DNA of 64,000 nucleotides from Amycolatopsis bartoniae. Its GTDB lineage: Bacteria; Actinomycetota; Actinomycetes; Mycobacteriales; Pseudonocardiaceae. The notes beneath the pieces were generated by a model. That model searched no databases. It worked only from the letters and a program-made list of their open reading frames with translations, and had not been told where the DNA came from. The stretch is taken from assembly GCF_014191255.1 (NCBI RefSeq), contig NZ_JACHWH010000001.1, forward strand, positions 2,294,001-2,358,000, given 5' to 3'. The position numbers and the translations under genes are program-made. Every line of letters starts with the position of its first letter. Positions within the stretch are counted from its first letter, which is position 1. Of this stretch, positions 58,997 to 64,000 are shown piece after piece.

Positions 58997-60184
58997 GTGC
59001 CCAAGCCCCGCCCCGTCCACGATTTCGCCCGCTACCTGCGGACCGAGACCACGGGTGGGCTGATTCTGCTCGCCGCCACCGCGCTCGCCCTGCTGTGGGC
59101 GAACTCGCCGTGGGGTGATGCCTACCGGGCGCTGCGGGACTTCGGGATCGGGCCGCACTGGCTGCACCTCGACCTCTCGGTGGGCGACTGGGCGAAGGAC
59201 GGGCTGCTCGCCCTGTTCTTCTTCGTGGCCGGGCTGGAGCTCAAGCGCGAACTCGTCGTCGGCGAGCTGTCGCGGCTCAAGCAGGCGGTGCTGCCCGCCA
59301 TCGCGGCGCTCGGCGGGATGATCGTGCCCGCGCTGGTCGCGCTCGCGGCCGCGTGGGGCACGCCGGGCATCGACCGCGCCTGGGCGATCCCGGTGGCCAC
59401 GGACATCGCGTTCGCGCTCGGCGTGCTCGCGCTGACCGGCTCGAACCTGCCGTCCAGCGCACGGGTGTTCCTGCTCTCGCTGGCCGTCGTCGACGACCTC
59501 GGCGCGATCGTCGTCATCGCGCTGTTGTTCACCACCGGCTTCAACCTGGTGGCCGCCGCCGTCGCGGTCGCCGCGTGCGCGCTCTACGCGTTCCTCCAGC
59601 ACCGGCGCGTCCGCAGCCCCTGGCTGTACGTGCCACTGGTCGTGATCACGTGGGTCGCGGTGCACACGACCGGTATCCACGCGACGATCGCCGGAGTCGT
59701 ACTCGGGCTGCTGACGCGCGTCCGGCCCGACCCGGGGGAGGAGGCGGCGCCAGCGGTCCGACTGGAACACCGGCTGCAGCCCTGGTCGGCCGCCGTCGCC
59801 GTGCCCGTCTTCGCGCTGTTCGCCGCCGGGATCGAGATCGACGCGAAGTCGCTGTCCGAGGTGTTCACCACAGCACTGCCGCTCGGAGTGCTGCTCGGGC
59901 TCGTCGTCGGCAAGCCCATCGGGATCCTCGGTGCCTCCGCGCTCGCCGTCTCGACCGGGCTCGCCGAACGGCCCGGCGGCACCGGTTGGCGTGATCTCGC
60001 CGCGTTGTCGCTGCTCGGCGGGGTCGGGTTCACGGTGAGCCTGTTGATCGCGGATCTCGCGCTGAGCGGTGAGGCAGCCGAACGGGCCAAGGCCGCCGTC
60101 CTGCTCGCGTCGATGGTCGCCTCGCTCGGCGCCGCGGTGTTGCTGCTCCGCCGGAACAGGGTGCACGGCGCGCGGGAGGACTGA
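58997..60184 (+). CDS. nhaA: Na+/H+ antiporter NhaA
   Basis: A 395-residue antiporter with about 12 helices. Family motifs are ETTGGLILLAATALALLWANS, FFFVAGLELKRELVVGELS, IPVATDIAFALGVLAL and the ion-binding aspartate pair in AVVDDLGAIVVIALL (about 165). GKPIGILGAS carries the conserved lysine. Start GTG 58997 with GAGGAG eight bases upstream. It exports sodium at the expense of protons and corresponds to actinobacterial NhaA proteins of normal length. Confidence 0.95.
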   Translation: MPKPRPVHDFARYLRTETTGGLILLAATALALLWANSPWGDAYRALRDFGIGPHWLHLDLSVGDWAKDGLLALFFFVAGLELKRELVVGELSRLKQAVLPAIAALGGMIVPALVALAAAWGTPGIDRAWAIPVATDIAFALGVLALTGSNLPSSARVFLLSLAVVDDLGAIVVIALLFTTGFNLVAAAVAVAACALYAFLQHRRVRSPWLYVPLVVITWVAVHTTGIHATIAGVVLGLLTRVRPDPGEEAAPAVRLEHRLQPWSAAVAVPVFALFAAGIEIDAKSLSEVFTTALPLGVLLGLVVGKPIGILGASALAVSTGLAERPGGTGWRDLAALSLLGGVGFTVSLLIADLALSGEAAERAKAAVLLASMVASLGAAVLLLRRNRVHGARED

Positions 60185-60213
60185 GCGAGCCGGGTGGCGC
60201 GGCGCATGGCACG

Positions 60214-60705
60214 ATGACCCCCGTGAGCAGCCAGGAGCACGAACGCAGCGGCCCAGACGGCCTCGGGGCCGTGCCCTACATCCCCCTGTCGAAGGACGAC
60301 GGCACCGAAGACGGTGCGCAGTCGCTCGGCAGCCTCGTCAGCCAGGCCACACAGCACCTGTCCACGCTGGTGCGCGCCGAGGTCGAGCTGGCGAAGTCGG
60401 AGGTCGCGGGCGAGGTCAAGAAGGGGATCAAGGGCAGCGTCTTCTTCGTCATCGCCGGTGTGGTCGGGCTCTACAGCTCGTTCTTCTTCTTTTTCTTCCT
60501 CGGTGAGCTGCTGTCCGAGTGGCTCAAGCGCTGGGCGGCGTTCCTCATCGTGTTCGGGCTCATGCTCGCGGTCACCGTGGTGCTCGCGCTGCTCGGCTGG
60601 CGCAAGCTGAAGAAGCTGCGCGCGCCGGAACGCACGATCACGAGCGTCAAGGACACCGCCGCGGCGTTGAAGCCGCGGCGCGAGGCCGCCGTCGAGCGCG
60701 GCTGA
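60214..60705 (+). CDS. Phage-holin-like (DUF1469) membrane protein
   Basis: A 163-residue protein of the actinobacterial 'phage holin family' type, a housekeeping membrane protein and not a prophage remnant. A cytoplasmic helix (LVSQATQHLSTLVRAEVELAK) is followed by two transmembrane helices (SVFFVIAGVVGLYSSFFFFFFLG, cut here after SVFFVIAGVVGLYSS; and FLIVFGLMLAVTVVLALLGW). Basic C-terminus. It corresponds to Rv3669 by position before the hydrolase and marP genes. ATG 60214 or GTG 60223 may be the start. Confidence 0.85.
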   Translation: MTPVSSQEHERSGPDGLGAVPYIPLSKDDGTEDGAQSLGSLVSQATQHLSTLVRAEVELAKSEVAGEVKKGIKGSVFFVIAGVVGLYSSFFFFFFLGELLSEWLKRWAAFLIVFGLMLAVTVVLALLGWRKLKKLRAPERTITSVKDTAAALKPRREAAVERG

Positions 60706-60719
60706 CCCTCCCGACGCTC

Positions 60720-61679
60720 GTGCAGCCGCCCGATCCGTCCAGCGTCCGGATCGACGGACCGTGGACGCACCGCGACGTCTCCGCCAACGGCATCCGGCTG
60801 CACGTCGCCGAGGCCGGTAGCGGGCCGCTGGTGCTGTTGCTGCACGGGTTCGCCGAGTTCTGGTGGGCGTGGCGGCACCAGCTGGTGTCGCTCGCCGAGG
60901 CCGGGTTCCGCGTCGTGGCGGCGGACCTGCGTGGCTACGGCGACTCGGACAAGCCCCCGCGCGGCTACGACGCGTGGACGCTCGCCGGTGACGTCGCCGG
61001 GCTCGTCCGCGCGCTCGGCGAGCGGCGGGCGCACCTCGTCGGGCACGCGTGGGGCGGCATGCTCGCGTGGACAGCGGCCGCGCTGCACCCACGGCTCGTC
61101 GCCTCGGTGAGCGTGCTCGGTGGCGCACATCCGCTCGCGTTCCGCTCCGCCGTCGGCCGCACGCTGCTGCGGCGCGGGCAGAGCCAGACCCGCGCGATGG
61201 GTCACCTGTTCCGCTTCCAGGTGCCGATGGCACCCGAACGGCGGCTGGTCGCCGACGACGCGGCGCTGGTCGAGACCCTCTTCCGGTCGTGGTCCGGTCC
61301 ACAGTGGCCGCAGGGTGACGACTTCGCCGAGACGGTGGCGCGGTTCCGCGAGGCCGTCCTCGTGCCCGGCGTCGCGCACAGCGCGCTGGAGTACTACCGC
61401 TGGGCGTTCCGGGCGCAGTTCCGTGGCGAGGGCCGGCGGTTCACCGACGCCGTCGGCACGCGGGTCGCCGCACCCGTGTTGCAGGTCCACGGCGAGGCCG
61501 ACTCGTGCGTGCTGCTGGAGACCGCCCGCGAGTCCGCGCCCTGGCTGGGCCCGCACTCACGGTTCGAGACCCTGCCGGACGTCGGGCACTTCCCGCACCT
61601 GGAAGACCCGGCCCGCACGGACAAGGCTGTCTTGTCCTTCTTAGGCGGCGCAGGATCCGGTGCTCACCCGCGCGCTTAA
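60720..61679 (+). CDS. Alpha/beta hydrolase, epoxide-hydrolase-like, with Ala at the nucleophile position
   Basis: A 319-residue protein of the epoxide hydrolase branch, the ephE (Rv3670) equivalent by position. It has the oxyanion region LLLHGFAEFWWAWRHQL, then DLRGYGDSDKP, and the nucleophile elbow VGHAWGG, where epoxide hydrolases have VGHDWGG. Possible acid and base remain as HGEADSCV and DVGHFPHLEDP. The nucleophile is therefore missing and the activity may be lost or changed. Start GTG 60720 (VQPPDPSSVRID), 15 bases after the holin-like gene. Its 3' end overlaps marP by 39 bases on the other strand. Confidence 0.88.
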   Translation: MQPPDPSSVRIDGPWTHRDVSANGIRLHVAEAGSGPLVLLLHGFAEFWWAWRHQLVSLAEAGFRVVAADLRGYGDSDKPPRGYDAWTLAGDVAGLVRALGERRAHLVGHAWGGMLAWTAAALHPRLVASVSVLGGAHPLAFRSAVGRTLLRRGQSQTRAMGHLFRFQVPMAPERRLVADDAALVETLFRSWSGPQWPQGDDFAETVARFREAVLVPGVAHSALEYYRWAFRAQFRGEGRRFTDAVGTRVAAPVLQVHGEADSCVLLETARESAPWLGPHSRFETLPDVGHFPHLEDPARTDKAVLSFLGGAGSGAHPRA

Positions 61680-62837
61680 CGCGGGCGCGTCCTCGATCAC
61701 CGAGCTGACCTGCTTGGTCGTGAGCGTGAACCCGGTCTCCGAGTCCTCCACCGACGCGCCGAACACGACACCGACGACCTGGCCCTGCGGGTTCACCAGC
61801 GGGCCGCCGGAGTTTCCGCTGCGGACCTGGGCGCGCACGGTGAACACGTCCCGCCGCACCGTGTGGGAGTCGTAGATGTCCGGCCCCTGCAACGTGATCT
61901 CGTTTCGGATGCGCCCGGCCGTCGCGGTGTACGGGCCGTCGAGGGGATAGCCCAGCACGATCGTGTCGTCGCCCGCCTTGCCCGCGGCCGACGAGATGGT
62001 CAGCGGCTGGGCCTGCAACCGGGGCACCGCGAGCACGGCCACGTCGACCTCGGGGTCGAAGTAGACGACCCGCGCGGGCAGCCTGCCCTGCGACGTCTCG
62101 ACCGCCGTCTCGTCCGTGCCCGCGACCACGTGCGCGTTGGTCATCACCCGCTGCGGCGCCACGACGAACCCGCTGCCCTCCAGCGCCCGCGAGCACGACG
62201 ACGCCGTACCGCGGATCTTCAGCACGCTGCCCCGCAGCTGCTGCACGACCGCGCTGGTCTGCAGGCTCGTGTCCGGCGGCGCGATCTCGTTGATCTGCGT
62301 CTTCTGGAACGGGTCCACGATGGACGGGAAGCCCGACACGTCGAGCAGCTTGCGCAGGTCGGCGGGCAGCCCTTCGGCGGCAGGGGGCATCGCCTTGTCG
62401 ACGGCGCCGAGCACCGCGGAGTTGTTGATCGCCTTCGCGAGGCCGGGCAGCGCCGCGACCCCGGTCAGCGGCACCGCGATCAGCCAGGCCACGACGAACA
62501 CCACGAGGCCCTGCACGATCGCGCCGAGGGTCTGGTCGATACCGCTGAGCTTGTCGGTGTTGATCCGGCTCTTCACGGCGTGCTTGATCCGCCTGCCGAC
62601 CCACACGCCGAGCGTCTCGCCCAGCGCCACCAGGAACACCACGGTGGCCACCGCGAACGCGACCTTGGCCGCCGGGTTGCTGAACAGGTCCACGATCAGC
62701 GGGGCGATCCGGATCCCCAGCACCGCGCCGCCGATCACGCCGACCAGCGCGGGCAGCGCGATGACGACGCCCTGGCGCGCGCCGGAGATGGCGGCGAGCA
62801 GTGCCAGGACGATCACCAGGACGTCGACCCAGTTCAT
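61641..62837 (-). CDS. marP: MarP-type membrane serine protease
   Basis: A 398-residue protein with four N-terminal transmembrane helices (CvpA-like) and a periplasmic trypsin-type domain. The catalytic triad is visible: His in MTNAHVVAG, Asp in DPEVDVAVLAV, Ser in RSGNSGGPLVN. In M. tuberculosis MarP (Rv3671c) is needed for acid and oxidative resistance and is controlled by a disulfide; cysteines here include TASSCSRALEG and a C-terminal STGSCAA. Start ATG 62837 overlaps the nudix stop as ATGA. Third gene of the operon that enters from the right edge. Confidence 0.94.
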   Translation of the reverse strand: MNWVDVLVIVLALLAAISGARQGVVIALPALVGVIGGAVLGIRIAPLIVDLFSNPAAKVAFAVATVVFLVALGETLGVWVGRRIKHAVKSRINTDKLSGIDQTLGAIVQGLVVFVVAWLIAVPLTGVAALPGLAKAINNSAVLGAVDKAMPPAAEGLPADLRKLLDVSGFPSIVDPFQKTQINEIAPPDTSLQTSAVVQQLRGSVLKIRGTASSCSRALEGSGFVVAPQRVMTNAHVVAGTDETAVETSQGRLPARVVYFDPEVDVAVLAVPRLQAQPLTISSAAGKAGDDTIVLGYPLDGPYTATAGRIRNEITLQGPDIYDSHTVRRDVFTVRAQVRSGNSGGPLVNPQGQVVGVVFGASVEDSETGFTLTTKQVSSVIEDAPALSARVSTGSCAA

Positions 62838-63517
62838 CGTGTCTCCCTATCGTGCTCGCGCAGTGCCGCTTCGAGATCGCGCACGTCGTCGCGGTCCCAT
62901 TCGCGCTCCCACCCGCCCAGGGAGAGCAGTACCGACAGCAGTCCGGCCGTGAACCCCCACACGAACAGACCGTCCACGGCGAACGCCGGTCCCTTGTACC
63001 CGGTGCCCGGCCGCCGGACCTGGAAGCGGTGCGCCGGGTCGGCCAGGTCGCTCAGCGCGACCCTGGCGACCGTCGCCGTCTCGGCCGGGTCGACGGCGTG
63101 CACCGGCGACGGAGTCTGCCAGTGCGCGAGGACCGGTGTCACGGCGAACCGCGAAACCGGAACGAACAGCTCGGGCAGCACGGCCACCGGCAGGACACCC
63201 GAAGGGTCGACGCCCGTCTCCTCCTCGGCCTCGCGCAGCGCTGTCGCCACGATGTCCGCATCACCCGGTTCGGCACCGCCACCCGGGAAGGCGACCTGGC
63301 CGGCGTGCGAGCCGAGGGTGTCGGCGCGGCGCAGGAGCAGCACGTCCGGGCCGCTCGGGCCTTCGCCGAAAAGGATGAGCACCGCGGCCGGGCGGGTTTG
63401 GCCGTTCCGGGGCGGGGAGAAGCGCGTGAACGTACTCGAATCGACCTGCCCGCTGATCTCGACCAGCGGGCGCAGCCAGACGGGAACCGTGCCCGCGTCG
63501 ACGAGCGGACCGGTCAC
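62834..63517 (-). CDS. NUDIX hydrolase, CoA-pyrophosphatase-like
   Basis: A 227-residue protein. The Nudix box starts at GGGAEPGDADIVATALREAE and continues EETGV, matching GX5EX7REUXEEXGU. The preceding region LLLRRADTLGSHAGQVAFPG matches the CoA-pyrophosphatase UPF0035 signature. It is the Rv3672c equivalent, between the thioredoxin-like and marP genes, with GTGA and ATGA overlaps on both sides. Confidence 0.93.
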   Translation of the reverse strand: MTGPLVDAGTVPVWLRPLVEISGQVDSSTFTRFSPPRNGQTRPAAVLILFGEGPSGPDVLLLRRADTLGSHAGQVAFPGGGAEPGDADIVATALREAEEETGVDPSGVLPVAVLPELFVPVSRFAVTPVLAHWQTPSPVHAVDPAETATVARVALSDLADPAHRFQVRRPGTGYKGPAFAVDGLFVWGFTAGLLSVLLSLGGWEREWDRDDVRDLEAALREHDRETR

Positions 63518-64000
63518 GAACCACTCTCCACGGCCTGGCGCACCGCGTCAGGGTCGCCGAAGGTAGGTGGGTTCCGGATGAGGTGCACCTGCCCGTCGGG
63601 CGTGACCAGGTAGGACGAGGGCAGGGCGGCCACCTTGAGCTTCTCCCGGACCGGGCCCGTGTTGCCCTCGCCGTCGAAGACGCTCGGCAGGTGCACGCCC
63701 AGGTCCTTCAGCAGCGCGAGGCCGTCGGCCTGTGAGCTGGCGGCCTGCACGAGCAGCACCGGGACGGCGCCCGGCTGCCGGGCATACTGCGCGAGCACCG
63801 GCAACTCGGTCTTGCACGGGACGCACCAGGTGGCCCAGACGTTGACCAGCGTGGTGTGCCCGGCGAGCACGGCCGACAGGTCGACGTTCCCGCCGTCGGC
63901 GAGGCACTGCGCGGACACGCCGTCGAGCTGCGCGACCTTCCCCGAACCGGTGGTGGGGCACGGCGCGAGCGCGGCGGCGGCGCGCGCGGCGGTGAGGTCG
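63514..64000 (-). CDS. TlpA/ResA-like thioredoxin-fold protein, 5' end beyond the window
   Basis: The reading frame is open to the right edge, so the N-terminus, probably a signal peptide or membrane anchor, is missing. The visible 161 residues include the active site WATWCVPCKTEL (CxxC) and the cis-Pro region VAALPSSYLVTPDGQVHLIR. A second cysteine pair (APCPTTG and AQCLADGG) precedes the fold. It corresponds to Rv3673c and is upstream of the nudix and marP genes. It is probably an extracytoplasmic disulfide enzyme. The ATG-like internal starts are not used because the frame continues upstream. Confidence 0.9.
   Translation of the reverse strand, partial: DLTAARAAAALAPCPTTGSGKVAQLDGVSAQCLADGGNVDLSAVLAGHTTLVNVWATWCVPCKTELPVLAQYARQPGAVPVLLVQAASSQADGLALLKDLGVHLPSVFDGEGNTGPVREKLKVAALPSSYLVTPDGQVHLIRNPPTFGDPDAVRQAVESGS

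Noticed and set aside
60214..60705. Prophage remnant suggested by the holin-like protein
   Set aside because: This holin-like family is a conserved housekeeping membrane protein at the ephE-marP locus; no other phage gene is near.

Overview
The window is a high-GC, gene-dense actinobacterial chromosome segment. Gene order follows the Mycobacterium tuberculosis ftsH-folE-folP-folB-folK, hpt-tilS-dac-ppa, topA, helicase/tad, ssd-6C RNA and marP-nudix neighbourhoods (recalled loci Rv3605c-Rv3673c). Together with ESX (type VII secretion) genes, many GTG starts and 4-bp GTGA/ATGA overlaps, this suggests a Pseudonocardiales organism, probably Amycolatopsis or a relative. That placement is inference. 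I see no rRNA, CRISPR, insertion sequence or prophage.

Left part (1-20 kb). A minus-strand folate operon (folE, folP, folB, folK) follows ftsH, and a MerR-type regulator on the opposite strand splits it from a DUF3180 gene at the left edge. GTP cyclohydrolase FolE carries an in-frame mini-intein of 167 residues (3015-3515), inserted exactly before the zinc-ligand cysteine of its active site. Behind ftsH lies an ESX accessory set: two EspG-like chaperones, a WxG/PPE-like substrate and an EspC-like substrate. Then come hpt, tilS, a DUF2342 metalloprotease and a PBP4-type carboxypeptidase with a long acidic repeat region, all on the minus strand. ppa is divergent. glyA carries a ZTP (pfl) riboswitch in its leader, so one-carbon metabolism appears at both ends of this part. 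A gamma-carbonic anhydrase, a TetR regulator, tRNA-Thr(CGU) and a large secreted protein complete it.

Middle part (20-43 kb). holB, a three-unit tandem repeat without a recognisable gene, an MFS transporter fused to a thymidylate-kinase-like domain that lacks the P-loop lysine, topA, a secreted trypsin-like protease, a lipoprotein, the K+-independent H+-pyrophosphatase hppA, and then the 'helicase/secretion neighbourhood': a DEAH helicase with a low-complexity insertion, a stand-alone primase/polymerase domain, and a tad pilus operon (ssd, tadA, tadB, tadC, Flp-like, two TadE-like genes). The ssd/HAD-hydrolase intergenic region contains a 6C RNA and a cluster of DnaA boxes.

Right part (43-64 kb). 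A plus-strand peptidoglycan-recycling cluster (secreted NagZ, Tat-exported NamZ, secreted beta-lactamase-fold protein, MurR/RpiR-like regulator, MurQ) is followed by about 75-bp tandem repeats. Next are a degenerate Fic-like protein, a purine phosphoribosyltransferase, acetyl-CoA synthetase, an AT-hook protein, a VIT1/CCC1 transporter with an upstream iron-box-like site, a divergent SDR/TetR pair with two palindromic operators, a POT peptide transporter, nhaA, a holin-like membrane protein, an epoxide-hydrolase-like protein whose nucleophile position is alanine, and the marP-nudix-thioredoxin-like operon that runs off the right edge.
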